From Elusimicrobiaceae bacterium (lineage in GTDB: Bacteria > Elusimicrobiota > Elusimicrobia > Elusimicrobiales > Elusimicrobiaceae), in the NCBI GenBank assembly GCA_024405075.1, contig JAKSPG010000013.1, forward strand, positions 1-15,712: a stretch of 15,712 nt of DNA, given 5' to 3'. The position numbers and the translations under genes were made by a program. The notes beneath the pieces were generated by a model. The model made no database searches and was not told the DNA's origin. It saw only the letters and a list, made by a program, of their open reading frames with translations. How positions within the stretch are numbered: the stretch's first letter is position 1; each line of letters opens with the position of its first letter. This document shows positions 1-8,224 of this stretch, piece by piece.

Positions 1-1
1 G

Positions 2-1801
2 CTGGACCGTATTAGCATTATTTGTAACGGATACGATATGCCGGGCTCTATTCCGTACGAAGAAATGGAACGTTTTTACGCGCAGTTGGAACGGGAAGTA
101 GATGTGTTCTTGCCATGGGATGCCGATGTAATGGCTACGTCCAACCGTCGCGAAGTGGAAATTATTACTAATCCGCAAGCCGAATGGGTAAAGGGGCTTC
201 GGCTTGTGCTGGCTAAAATACGCGATTTAAAACCGGCTCCGCGCGATTGGGTTTCTTCCGTTTCGGACGAAGAATTTGCCCAAGCCTCGCAGCAGATTTG
301 GTCCCCGGTGCTCTTTAACGGGGGAGATGTCTCGCCCGTTTCCGAGCACGTAGCTGTGGAAGAAGACGGCTCGGCCAAAACGCAGCTTTCCTTTTGGGAT
401 GATTTAAAACAGAAAGTTCACAAAGAAGTCGTGCACACGTTGGAAATTGAACACATCGTCATCAGTGATGAATCTTCCTCCAGCGAGCAGACCCGCAAAC
501 GGGTATCTGCCATCGTGGACGATATTTTGCAAAAGCAGCCCAACTTGCAGTTCTCGCGCGATCAGCGCGCTCGTTTCTCGGCGGAGTTGTTGGACGAAAT
601 TTTAGGGTTAGGTCCGCTGGAAGTTTTAATGCGCGACCCGGCCGTTACCGAAATTATGGTCAATGCCTTTGACAAGATTTTCATTGAGCAAAAAGGTAAA
701 TTGACCTTAACTAAATACAAATTTAGAAATAACGAGCAGGTCGTACAAGTGATTAAACGTATCGTGGCTCCGTTAGGCCGCCGTATTGACGAATCGGTGC
801 CGCTCGTAGACGCGCGTTTAAAAGACGGCTCGCGTGTGAACGCGATTATCTCTCCGCTGGCAGTTTCCGGCCCGACGTTGACCATCCGCCGTTTCTCGTC
901 TAAACCGTTCGGCCCGGAAGATTACTACCGTTTTGGTACTATTACCCCGGAGTGTATGGCGTTTATTGAAAAATGCGTTAAGATTCGCAAAAACATCATT
1001 GTCTGTGGTGGTACCGGTACCGGTAAAACCACGTTCTTAAATGCCATTTCCGGTTATATTGCCGATGATGAACGTATTATTACCGTGGAAGACACGGCGG
1101 AACTTCGTCTGCAACAGCCGCACTGGGTTTCGCTGGAAAGCCGTCCGCCAAACATTGAAGGCAAAGGGGCGATTACTATTCAAGATTTAGTAAAAAACTG
1201 TTTGCGTATGCGTCCGGACCGCATTGTAGTCGGGGAGTGCCGCGGCGCGGAAGCGTTGGACATGTTGCAGGCTATGAACACCGGTCACGAAGGGTCACTG
1301 ACGACTATTCACGCTAATACTCCGCGCGACGGATTATCGCGTTTGGAAGCAATGTGCATGCAGACCGGGGCCGATTTGCCGATTTTCGCCATCCGCGAAA
1401 TGATTTCCTCGGCTGTGAATATGATTGTCCAGCTCTCGCGTTTCTCGGACGGTTCGCGTAAGGTTACGTACATTACCGAAATGCACGGCCAAAAGGACGG
1501 GCAAATCCAATCTACCGACTTGTTCCGCTACGTGCAAACAGGCGTAGACGAAAATGGCAAAGTGCACGGGGTGTTTGCCCCTACCGGCAAGTTGCCCACG
1601 TTTTTTGAAGAATTTGCCGCTAAAGGGCAACCTGTGGCAGAAGAAATATTTACTAAAAATGCGGTTCCGCTGGACGAAAACGGCGAGCCGGATTTAGAGG
1701 CCGTTCGGCACGGTGACTTTGCCGCACCTGGTAAAGCTCCGTCGGCTCCGGGGGCTCCTCTGCCGCCCAGTGCTCCGCAGGCACCGGAACAAAACGGATA
1801 A
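2..1801 (+). CDS. TadZ/CpaE-TadA/CpaF fusion: pilus localisation domain plus secretion ATPase (5' partial)
   Basis: The frame is open to the left edge (12 codons precede the first ATG at 38), so the start is missing. Residues below count from that ATG. The visible N-terminus, about -12 to 75, has a strand ending ICNGYD, a helix, then [12 protein letters not shown] and a terminal helix. This is the pattern of the C-terminal end of CpaE/TadZ (MinD-like) ATPases, whose Walker motifs would lie upstream. A variable linker (about 76-130) leads to a complete TadA/CpaF hexameric ATPase: Walker [10 protein letters not shown] at 324-332, Asp box TVEDTAEL from 349, Walker B-like RPDRIVVGE at 392-400, His box [15 protein letters not shown] at 414-428. 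TadA-type ATPases power pilus assembly at the cytoplasmic face. The tail (about 550-587) is Pro/Ala-rich. The TadA assignment is very sure; the fusion is likely, because no stop separates the parts. Confidence 0.92.
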   Translation: MDRISIICNGYDMPGSIPYEEMERFYAQLEREVDVFLPWDADVMATSNRREVEIITNPQAEWVKGLRLVLAKIRDLKPAPRDWVSSVSDEEFAQASQQIWSPVLFNGGDVSPVSEHVAVEEDGSAKTQLSFWDDLKQKVHKEVVHTLEIEHIVISDESSSSEQTRKRVSAIVDDILQKQPNLQFSRDQRARFSAELLDEILGLGPLEVLMRDPAVTEIMVNAFDKIFIEQKGKLTLTKYKFRNNEQVVQVIKRIVAPLGRRIDESVPLVDARLKDGSRVNAIISPLAVSGPTLTIRRFSSKPFGPEDYYRFGTITPECMAFIEKCVKIRKNIIVCGGTGTGKTTFLNAISGYIADDERIITVEDTAELRLQQPHWVSLESRPPNIEGKGAITIQDLVKNCLRMRPDRIVVGECRGAEALDMLQAMNTGHEGSLTTIHANTPRDGLSRLEAMCMQTGADLPIFAIREMISSAVNMIVQLSRFSDGSRKVTYITEMHGQKDGQIQSTDLFRYVQTGVDENGKVHGVFAPTGKLPTFFEEFAAKGQPVAEEIFTKNAVPLDENGEPDLEAVRHGDFAAPGKAPSAPGAPLPPSAPQAPEQNG

Positions 1802-1814
1802 CGGATTTTTTTTT

Positions 1815-3440
1815 ATGACGAAATACTTTCGCTTAAGTGGAATAATGATACTGGTGATTGCCTCGCTGTTTAGCACAGCGCAGGTACACGGCCGTGCTTT
1901 GTCGGCCAAAAACCGTACCAGCATCCGCTGCGCACAAGAAAAGATGCGTATTTTGGCGGAGTTTTTTGATGTCAATTTGTCTAACGATAAAAAAGTATAC
2001 GAACTACCTGCCGAGTGCGGCGGCGGACGGACACAACAAATTACCATGCCTAAATGGTTTGGCGACGAATTAACGCGCATGAATGCCAACAAGGTCGTTT
2101 ATATTCCTAACGAAGGCACCTACAGCGAAGTGGATTTGTGGCGCCAGGCCTTTTCCAACGTCTACTTGTTCTTGGACCGCGCCGATAAATCGCTGGATCC
2201 CAGCCAGCCAATCGTGTTGGACCAGCTTTCCCGCGGCTATGTAGGTAACCGCATCAACTTAATGGCTACGCTGGACCGTTTGAATAAAGACTTGCTACGT
2301 GGTAAACAGTTGCTCGTTATGAAGGATAGCATGGAAGGGCGCGCCCGGTCTATGTTATCTACGCTGGAGTTAATTAACAGCGAGTTCTTTAGTACAATAG
2401 AATCTTTTTCCAGTCCCATTTCCCAGCGGGAAGATAAGTATCGCCAATCGGTCATGGCTGTAGTGGTGTTGGCAAACCATTTGTTTGCCCAATTTAGAGG
2501 AACGGCCATCCCGGCCTTCCCGGCGGATCCCAAAATTTACCGTACCACCCGGGCAGACCGCGCTTCCAGTTTATTTATGATTTTGCTTGGCTCGGCCTTG
2601 GCCGGGCTGGCCGTATACCTGTTGTTGGAAAACAAACGGGAAAGTATCTCCGCCATGATAGAAAATTACCAGCAAAAGAGCTCGGCGTGGGCGGAAGATT
2701 TTAACCGCCAGTTTTTAACGATAGATGTAAAATACATTGTGTTCGGTACGATAGGCATTTTTGCGGTATTTGGGTTGATTTTAGGTTTGCTTACCGGTGG
2801 ATTTACTGGGGTGTTTATATTTTTACTTATGGTGTTATTGGGCGGCGTGTTAGGGGTGCGTATGCCGCTAGCCGTATTGGATACACTTAAGAAAAGCCGT
2901 GGGCGCAAAGTCAACGCGCAGTTAATGGACGCGTTAATTTTACTTTCCAACTCGTTGCGTTCCGGTATGGATATTGTACAGGGTTTTGAAATGGTCTCGC
3001 GGGATTTACTGCCGCCGATTGCGGATGAATTTGGGCTGGTAGTGAAAAACGACCAGTTGGGTACTCCTTTTGAAAAAGCACTGGATGGCTTAACCGAACG
3101 GGTAGAAAGCCGCATGCTTTCGTATATTGTAAAAGCCATTATCATCCAGCGGCAGGTGGGGGGAAACTTAACGGTTATCTTCTCGCGCTTGGTGGAAAAT
3201 ATCCGCGAAGAAAGCAAGTTGGAAGAAAAATTGCAGGCCATGACGGCGCAACAAAAAATACAATCCATTGTGGTCAGTATCATGCCATTTGTGATGATGC
3301 TGGTTATGTTTATCTTTAACCCGGAACAGATGATTTCGTTCTACACCAGTCCGCTGGGTATGTTTGTGTTTATTTTCTGTATCATCTGGATTGGTATCGG
3401 GATGAAGATTCTCAAAAAGATGGGCGAGGTGCGGGTATAA
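1815..3440 (+). CDS. tadB: TadB-like inner-membrane platform protein with a large extra N-terminal domain
   Basis: The 541-residue product has two parts. Residues 1-27 look like a signal peptide or anchor (hydrophobic 9-20). Residues 28-248 form a soluble, probably periplasmic region I do not recognise. A membrane helix follows at 252-272. Residues 305-541 are a typical TadB: paired membrane helices at 306-347, a T2SSF domain about 365-495 with QLMDALILLSNSLRSGMDI and IIIQRQVGGNL, and C-terminal helices at 485-502 and 513-532. TadB pairs with TadC to form the platform on which the TadA ATPase acts. Usual TadB proteins are about 300 residues, so the N-terminal half is an addition. I chose the ATG at 1815 because it gives a clean signal sequence; an in-frame ATG at 1713 would overlap the upstream gene and lacks one. 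The ribosome site is weak (GGA, then nine T). Confidence 0.9.
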   Translation: MTKYFRLSGIMILVIASLFSTAQVHGRALSAKNRTSIRCAQEKMRILAEFFDVNLSNDKKVYELPAECGGGRTQQITMPKWFGDELTRMNANKVVYIPNEGTYSEVDLWRQAFSNVYLFLDRADKSLDPSQPIVLDQLSRGYVGNRINLMATLDRLNKDLLRGKQLLVMKDSMEGRARSMLSTLELINSEFFSTIESFSSPISQREDKYRQSVMAVVVLANHLFAQFRGTAIPAFPADPKIYRTTRADRASSLFMILLGSALAGLAVYLLLENKRESISAMIENYQQKSSAWAEDFNRQFLTIDVKYIVFGTIGIFAVFGLILGLLTGGFTGVFIFLLMVLLGGVLGVRMPLAVLDTLKKSRGRKVNAQLMDALILLSNSLRSGMDIVQGFEMVSRDLLPPIADEFGLVVKNDQLGTPFEKALDGLTERVESRMLSYIVKAIIIQRQVGGNLTVIFSRLVENIREESKLEEKLQAMTAQQKIQSIVVSIMPFVMMLVMFIFNPEQMISFYTSPLGMFVFIFCIIWIGIGMKILKKMGEVRV

Positions 3441-3443
3441 TTT

Positions 3444-4334
3444 ATGAACGGTACACTACTAAATCTGGGACTTGTGCTTTTGGTGGTAATAGGGGCTATT
3501 AGCATTTTTATGGCAGTGCTTGCCTTGTTATCTCCGAAGGAACAAAAAGAGGAGTTGATGGATATTGCCGTCAAACGTTTCAAGTCCACCTCCAGCTTTG
3601 CGCGTTTACAGCCGGAAGATAAATTCTTTGACCGGATAGCGGTGTTCTGCTTGCGCAACTTCCACCTGGAGGACAGTTTGGAGGAGATGCACCTGCTACT
3701 GGGAAGCCCCGATAATCCGCAACCGGTAGATATTCTTTACAGCAAAATTTTGTGTTCGCTCGTCATTCCGGCGGCGGTGATGTTGTTGTTTCAGTCGCTT
3801 TGGCCGGTCATTCTTGTGCCATTTTGTTTCTACGTGCCGGATGTGTTACTCAAAAGTAAAATCCAAAAACGTCAAGCCGAGTTGCTGGGTAACTTCTCTA
3901 CCACGGTAGATTTGGCCGCGCTTATTATTGAATCCGGGTTAGATTACTTAACTGCTTTTGAAAGAATTATTAAAATTGCCAAAGTCAAAACCATTTTGGA
4001 AGAAGAACTGGAAAAAACCATTAATGAAATTAAACTGGGTTATTCCCGCCGCGAAGCGTTAGAGCACTTTGCGGCCCGTACGGGTGTACAGGAAGTGCGT
4101 TCCCTTGTGGGGCTGATTATCCAGTCGGACGAACTTGGTACCAGCTTGGTGGATTTGCTGCGCAATTTCTCTACGGACTTGCGCTCTCGCCGTTTGAGCC
4201 GGGCGGAAAAGTTGGCGGCACAGGCATCTACTAAGATGTTATTTCCATTATTTATGTTCATTTTCCCAACGATTTTTATTTTGATTTTAGCGCCGATGAT
4301 TATGGGCCTTATCAACGGCGGTATGGGATTTTAG
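3444..4334 (+). CDS. tadC: TadC-like inner-membrane platform protein
   Basis: A 296-residue polytopic membrane protein of normal length for TadC. It has an N-terminal helix at 5-29, a central membrane region at 100-135, a T2SSF domain about 145-265 and a C-terminal helix at 265-289. Diagnostic stretches are TTVDLAALIIESGLDYLTAF (153-172), LVGLIIQSDELGTSLVDLLR (221-240) and RSRRLSRAEKLAAQASTKM (248-266), which match the second T2SSF protein of Tad systems. It starts three bases after the tadB stop, with no clear ribosome site of its own, so translational coupling is likely. It should form the inner-membrane platform with the upstream TadB and be driven by the TadA part of the first gene. Confidence 0.92.
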   Translation: MNGTLLNLGLVLLVVIGAISIFMAVLALLSPKEQKEELMDIAVKRFKSTSSFARLQPEDKFFDRIAVFCLRNFHLEDSLEEMHLLLGSPDNPQPVDILYSKILCSLVIPAAVMLLFQSLWPVILVPFCFYVPDVLLKSKIQKRQAELLGNFSTTVDLAALIIESGLDYLTAFERIIKIAKVKTILEEELEKTINEIKLGYSRREALEHFAARTGVQEVRSLVGLIIQSDELGTSLVDLLRNFSTDLRSRRLSRAEKLAAQASTKMLFPLFMFIFPTIFILILAPMIMGLINGGMGF

Positions 4335-4343
4335 AGGATACCT

Positions 4344-5780
4344 ATGAAAAAACAATTGCTTTTCGTATTTTTGTTTATCTGCGTGGCCGAAGCGGCTTGG
4401 GCGGCGGGGCCTTTTCACAAAAATCCTTCCGTGCGTCAACGCGGCAAAGAGGAAGGTATGTTGTTGGATTTAGGGAAAATTTCCATGGGTACGCTTAACG
4501 ACGTAGAAGAAAAAAAGCAATACCTGTCTACCGTCCAACTGGAAAAGCAACGTATCCAAAACTATACGCTTCGTATGGTGTACGAAAATGCCTACCGGCT
4601 CTACAAACAGGGCGACTATCAACGGGCTCAAGAAATGGCGCAGTCTATTTTAAGTATCGATCCCAATTTCAAACAAGCCCAAACGCTGGCTTGGCAAGCC
4701 CAAAACATGAATACCTACGGTACGACTTCCGAGAAGCAGGTCATTGCCTCCAAATTCCAGGAAGCGGCCCGTTTGTACGACATCGGCCGATTGGTGGAAG
4801 CGAACGATAAATTAAACGAAATTTTGACTATTCAACCCCACAATGCCAGCGCGATGGAGTGGAAACAACGCATTGACGTGGAAATTGCGCGTGAATATGC
4901 CCGTCGTGGCGATGAAGCCGAGAAAAAGGGTGAATACCAAAAAGCGTTGGATGCGTGGTATAATTCACTACTGATGCGCAAGGAAGATTCGCGTTTGGTG
5001 GCCAAAATTTCCAACGTGGAAAACCAATTGCGTAAGCAGCAGGTGGACGAGGGGATGAAGCAAGCACTGGACTTTTACAACAAAGGCCAGTATGTAGAGT
5101 CGTATGCTGTATTTGAACGGATTATGAAAATTCAACCGGGCGACCCGCGCGTGCAGAAGTATATGTCCCAGCTTAAAAACGAAATCGCTGCCGGTTATTA
5201 CAACGCCGGGAATCGTTCCTTTAGCTATAACAAATTTGACCAGGCCGTTGCTTACTGGAACAATGCCAAAAAATGGGGGGCAGATTCTGCTACGATAGAC
5301 GGACTGATTAAGAAAGCCCGTAACGCGAAGGAAAACAATTTGCGTCTTAAACAACGGCGTATCGTGGCCGCACAACGTAGACAAGAAGAAACCACGGTTG
5401 TGGAAGAAACCCCTGCGCCCGAAGTTCCGGAAGCACCCGAAACGATAGAAACCGTTACGGTGGAAGGAAATACTCCTGCTGCACCGGGAGTAATCCCCGC
5501 GCCGCAGCCGGCTGCACCGGGTGGAACCACGACCCCAGCTGCTGCCGGACCGGAAACACCCGGTACCAACGATGCACTGCCGATTCTAGGCGGTACTGTC
5601 AACCGGGTTTCTGCAGAAGCCAGTGCGGCTTCACGTGCGAAATATATTGAAGGGTTGGATGCGTTTAACCAAGATGATTACGAACGTGCCCGCCAAGCCT
5701 GGATTGTGGCCAAACAGCTGGACCCGGGCAACAGCGATGCGGATATGGGACTGCGCAAAGTAGAAGAATTGATGCGATAG
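4344..5780 (+). CDS. Secreted TPR-repeat protein of the Tad locus (TadD-like role)
   Basis: A 478-residue protein with a Sec signal peptide (hydrophobic 4-18, likely cleavage after AWA at 18-20). Tetratricopeptide-like helical pairs occur around 79-109, 136-168, 184-217, 236-267 and 281-316, with recurring patterns such as AYRLYKQGDYQRAQEMAQSI and ALDFYNKGQYVESYAVFERI. A Glu/Pro/Ala/Gly-rich low-complexity linker (about 346-415) separates these from one last TPR at 430-463. TPR proteins of Tad loci (TadD) are envelope scaffolds needed for secretin or pilus assembly. This one has no lipobox cysteine, so it is probably soluble in the periplasm rather than a lipoprotein. It follows tadC by 9 bases with an AGAGGA ribosome site. 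The TPR fold is sure; equivalence to TadD is inferred from context. Confidence 0.82.
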   Translation: MKKQLLFVFLFICVAEAAWAAGPFHKNPSVRQRGKEEGMLLDLGKISMGTLNDVEEKKQYLSTVQLEKQRIQNYTLRMVYENAYRLYKQGDYQRAQEMAQSILSIDPNFKQAQTLAWQAQNMNTYGTTSEKQVIASKFQEAARLYDIGRLVEANDKLNEILTIQPHNASAMEWKQRIDVEIAREYARRGDEAEKKGEYQKALDAWYNSLLMRKEDSRLVAKISNVENQLRKQQVDEGMKQALDFYNKGQYVESYAVFERIMKIQPGDPRVQKYMSQLKNEIAAGYYNAGNRSFSYNKFDQAVAYWNNAKKWGADSATIDGLIKKARNAKENNLRLKQRRIVAAQRRQEETTVVEETPAPEVPEAPETIETVTVEGNTPAAPGVIPAPQPAAPGGTTTPAAAGPETPGTNDALPILGGTVNRVSAEASAASRAKYIEGLDAFNQDDYERARQAWIVAKQLDPGNSDADMGLRKVEELMR

Positions 5781-5796
5781 TTAAGGAGCGAGTAAC

Positions 5797-6906
5797 ATGA
5801 AGTTGACGTCTAAATGGATCTTATGTTTTGTATTGGTATCGGTATATGCCGCGATGATGGGCGGGCTGTTTTATTACAACTTGTTTAAATTCGTTTTTGA
5901 TAAAAAACTGCAAAACGAAATGGTGGAAATGGTGCGTTACCGGGCTCCCTCCTTGGTGCAGTGGTTGGCCTCTCGCCCCAAAGGAGAGGCGACTTTCCGC
6001 GAGGCGGAAGTGATGAAAGATTTGGCCCGTACCGATGAGCGCATCAAAAGTTTGGTGTATTTAAATTACGACGGTTCTATCCGCTGGCACGAGAATACGC
6101 AGTTCTTGCGTATGTCCTACCCGGACTATAATAACGCCGTAGGGTTTGACACGAACGCGGCGATGCAGGCCATCCGGGACCGATTACCTCGTGCCATTTT
6201 GTTCGGTAAGGGTAATTACTATGACATGGCTATCCCGTTGCTAGCTAAGGACAGTGTAGTTGCTGGTGTGATTAACGTTATCGTATCGCGCGAGAGTGCC
6301 AAAAAGTTAATTCACTCGTCCATGATTCGTTATGCTTTCGGGGCCCTGGTAATGATTTTACTCATAGGCGGCGTGCTGTATTTGTTCTTGCTACTTAAAA
6401 TCATTCGGCCATTGGGGGCTTTAAAGGACAGTATTGATGCGATTTCATTAAATAATCTAACGCTTGCTTTTCCCAAGCGGCAAGATGAAATCGGAGATGT
6501 AAGCCAGGCGGTAGAGTCTTTGTTGGATAAAATCCGTACGGATATGAAACGATTGGAAAGCGCGGAAACCGTTTCGTTAGGCAAAGAACAAACCTGGTGG
6601 CGCAGTTTGCTGGAAGTATTGGTGCCACAAGGCGCACGTGGGATGATTATCGATGAGAACAACAACATCCTCTACGCCAATTTTGAACTGGAAACGGCCA
6701 CAGATAAAGCCGTCCATTTGTTGGACGTGTTTGACGGCCGTCAACAGGGTGTCATCCAAGTAGTGGGAGAGGCCCTGGAACAACCGGGTAAAGTATTGCG
6801 TGGCTCGGTAGTGGATAAAGATGTAAAATATGTAGTGAAGGCGGCGCAGCTTCCCGGTGAGGGCGGTAAAAACCGTGTGGCGTTGGTGCTAGAACCTGAA
6901 AAATAA
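5797..6906 (+). CDS. Membrane HAMP-domain sensor protein with PAS-like C-terminus and no kinase
   Basis: A 369-residue protein with a receptor layout: membrane helix at 7-29, periplasmic region at 31-173, second helix at 179-200, and a HAMP domain at about 200-250 (signature Pro at 205, DEIGD at 230-234). After a short helical linker, the C-terminal part (about 268-367) has alternating strands such as GARGMIIDENNNILYANFEL (279-298) resembling a PAS fold. There is no HisKA/HATPase, GGDEF, EAL or methyl-accepting region, so it lacks a known output domain. It could pass a signal by protein contact to the pilus ATPase or to the kinases encoded downstream; this is inference. An AAGGAG ribosome site precedes the ATG, and it sits 16 bases after the TPR gene, in the same operon as tadABC. 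Confidence 0.75.
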   Translation: MKLTSKWILCFVLVSVYAAMMGGLFYYNLFKFVFDKKLQNEMVEMVRYRAPSLVQWLASRPKGEATFREAEVMKDLARTDERIKSLVYLNYDGSIRWHENTQFLRMSYPDYNNAVGFDTNAAMQAIRDRLPRAILFGKGNYYDMAIPLLAKDSVVAGVINVIVSRESAKKLIHSSMIRYAFGALVMILLIGGVLYLFLLLKIIRPLGALKDSIDAISLNNLTLAFPKRQDEIGDVSQAVESLLDKIRTDMKRLESAETVSLGKEQTWWRSLLEVLVPQGARGMIIDENNNILYANFELETATDKAVHLLDVFDGRQQGVIQVVGEALEQPGKVLRGSVVDKDVKYVVKAAQLPGEGGKNRVALVLEPEK

Positions 6907-6922
6907 CCTTTAGGAGAAGAAT

Positions 6923-7192
6923 ATGAAAGTAGAAATTAAAAAAGTTGGTATTATGCCGGTCTTGTTTTCTGTTTTTCCGTTAGCGGTATTTGTGGTCATG
7001 CTGCTAAGCGCGTTTTTGGAACTGTTCAACCCGGATGTTACCCTAAATATGTCTTACGCCGTCATGCTGGTTTTGCGTGCTATTGAAGGGACACTCCTTT
7101 TCCTGGTTGCTACGGTATTTTTTCTATGGGTTTACAACGGCTTATGTGCGTTAGGTATCCGCGGTATTCACGTGGAGTTGGAAGATAAATAA
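6923..7192 (+). CDS. Small two-helix membrane protein (DUF3566-like)
   Basis: An 89-residue protein with two strong membrane helices (about 11-33 and 46-73) joined by a short loop, and a C-terminal tail that reads YNGLCALGIRGIHVELEDK. The pattern of two helices followed by a Tyr-Asn pair and a Gly-Ile-containing amphipathic end that closes with an acidic residue is reminiscent of DUF3566-like small membrane proteins, but I could not verify this. The function is unknown. A TAGGAGA ribosome site lies at a good distance before the ATG. It sits between the HAMP protein and the thioredoxin-fold protein, with gaps of 16 and 18 bases, so it is almost certainly cotranscribed with them and with the pilus engine genes. 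Confidence is for being a real gene; the family call is weak. Confidence 0.68.
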   Translation: MKVEIKKVGIMPVLFSVFPLAVFVVMLLSAFLELFNPDVTLNMSYAVMLVLRAIEGTLLFLVATVFFLWVYNGLCALGIRGIHVELEDK

Positions 7193-7210
7193 GCCATATA
7201 GGAGGAATAT

Positions 7211-8152
7211 ATGAAAAAATTGGTTGCTCTATTACTTTGCGGTATTTGTGCCGGAGTTTGTTCGGCAGCGACGACAGAAAAGACTCCGGCGGCTGCTAAA
7301 GCCAAGGTGGAATTTGTTATTGTTGAATCGTCCGATTATCCAGCCGGGAAAGAAGACCCACAACTTACGGCCGGTATTGCGCAGTTCTTGGGAGTCACCC
7401 CGGTGGTGAAACGCGTCAGTGAAGCGCAAGCGGCTACGGATAAGCGTTTGGCCGGGATAAAGTATGATTTCCTGCCGCTTTATTTGGTGCAAAAGACAAA
7501 AGCGGTCCGTAGTAAAATGGAAAAACCGTTGCAACACGGCTACGCACAGGAAAATGAAGATTTTATCATTTTGTCCCACCAAACCCGCCAAGGTGTCTAT
7601 GCGGACAAGCCGGTCCAAAAAGGCGTGCTGGATTTGTTTGTGATGGCTCAATGTCCTTTTGGAGTACGGGCGGAAAATTTGGTCATTCAAGCCAAGAAAG
7701 AGGGCAAAGTTCCGGCGGATAAAACGTTGCGCTTGCGCTATATTGTGGATTATGACCCGGTCAGAGGATTTAACAGCATGCACGGCTCCGGCGAGTGGGA
7801 AGAAGCAGTCCGCCAGTTGCTAATTGCCAAATACTATCCGCAGAAGTTTTGGAAATACCTGGAAATTCGCAATAAAGATTATCGCTCCAGCCGCTGGGAC
7901 AAAGCTATGGAACAAGCCGGCATCAGCGTTTCTAAAATTACGAAGAAATTTGATAGCGAGGGCTTGGAATTATTGAAAGAGCAAGCCGCCTACGCTAAAG
8001 AATTTGGTATCAGCGCATCGCCCACCGTCTTATGGGAAGGTAAAGTACAAATGGACTTAAGAGGAGCTATGCAGTTGGAAGGATTTGGCTTTTTTGAAGG
8101 TTTTTTTAAGCCTGATCATGCCAGCGGTGCCGTGGTAGCCGGTAGCTGTTAG
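7211..8152 (+). CDS. Periplasmic thioredoxin-fold (DsbA/GILT-like) protein with a CPFG motif
   Basis: A 313-residue exported protein. Residues 1-20 are a signal peptide (likely cleavage near CSAA; the cysteines there do not form a proper lipobox). Residues 30-130 are an N-terminal extension. A thioredoxin-like domain spans about 137-300: LDLFVMAQCPFGVRAEN at 140-156 supplies the strand and active-site helix, and SASPTVLW (268-275) supplies the cis-proline loop with Pro271. The active site is Cys148-Pro-Phe-Gly, lacking the second cysteine of CxxC. The only other cysteine in the mature protein is the very last residue, Cys313. Related proteins act as thiol reductases, oxidases or isomerases of envelope proteins. 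The pseudopilins downstream contain several cysteines and are plausible clients (inference). It has an AGGAGG ribosome site and is the last gene before a terminator hairpin. Confidence 0.8.
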   Translation: MKKLVALLLCGICAGVCSAATTEKTPAAAKAKVEFVIVESSDYPAGKEDPQLTAGIAQFLGVTPVVKRVSEAQAATDKRLAGIKYDFLPLYLVQKTKAVRSKMEKPLQHGYAQENEDFIILSHQTRQGVYADKPVQKGVLDLFVMAQCPFGVRAENLVIQAKKEGKVPADKTLRLRYIVDYDPVRGFNSMHGSGEWEEAVRQLLIAKYYPQKFWKYLEIRNKDYRSSRWDKAMEQAGISVSKITKKFDSEGLELLKEQAAYAKEFGISASPTVLWEGKVQMDLRGAMQLEGFGFFEGFFKPDHASGAVVAGSC

Positions 8153-8174
8153 CGGTCTGTTTTAGAGAAATAAA

Positions 8175-8207
8175 CGGGGGCTGAAATTACGTTCGGCCCC
8201 CGCTTTT
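8175..8207 (+). terminator. Rho-independent terminator after the tadA-thioredoxin operon
   Basis: The arms CGGGGGCTGAA (8175-8185) and TTCGGCCCCCG (8192-8202) pair over 11 positions with one G-T wobble around a six-base loop, and are followed by CTTTT (8203-8207). The hairpin is strong but the T run is short, so termination may be partial. It lies between the thioredoxin-like gene and the histidine kinase gene. No convincing promoter is visible between it and the next ATG at 8225, so some readthrough into the signalling genes, or a promoter inside the preceding gene, has to be assumed. Confidence 0.75.
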
Positions 8208-8224
8208 CCAGGTAAGATATCGGT

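Noticed and set aside
1713..1814. Upstream in-frame ATG that would lengthen TadB by 34 residues
   Set aside because: It overlaps the end of the TadA gene, gives an Arg/Leu-rich N-terminus without a signal sequence, and the ATG at 1815 gives a clean signal peptide.
2666..3283. Long open frame of 205 codons on the minus strand
   Set aside because: It lies wholly antisense to the well-supported TadB core, has Ser/Asn-rich shadow composition and no recognisable domain.
7232..7783. 183-codon open frame on the minus strand
   Set aside because: It is antisense to the thioredoxin-fold gene, which has a signal peptide, a clear ribosome site and family motifs.
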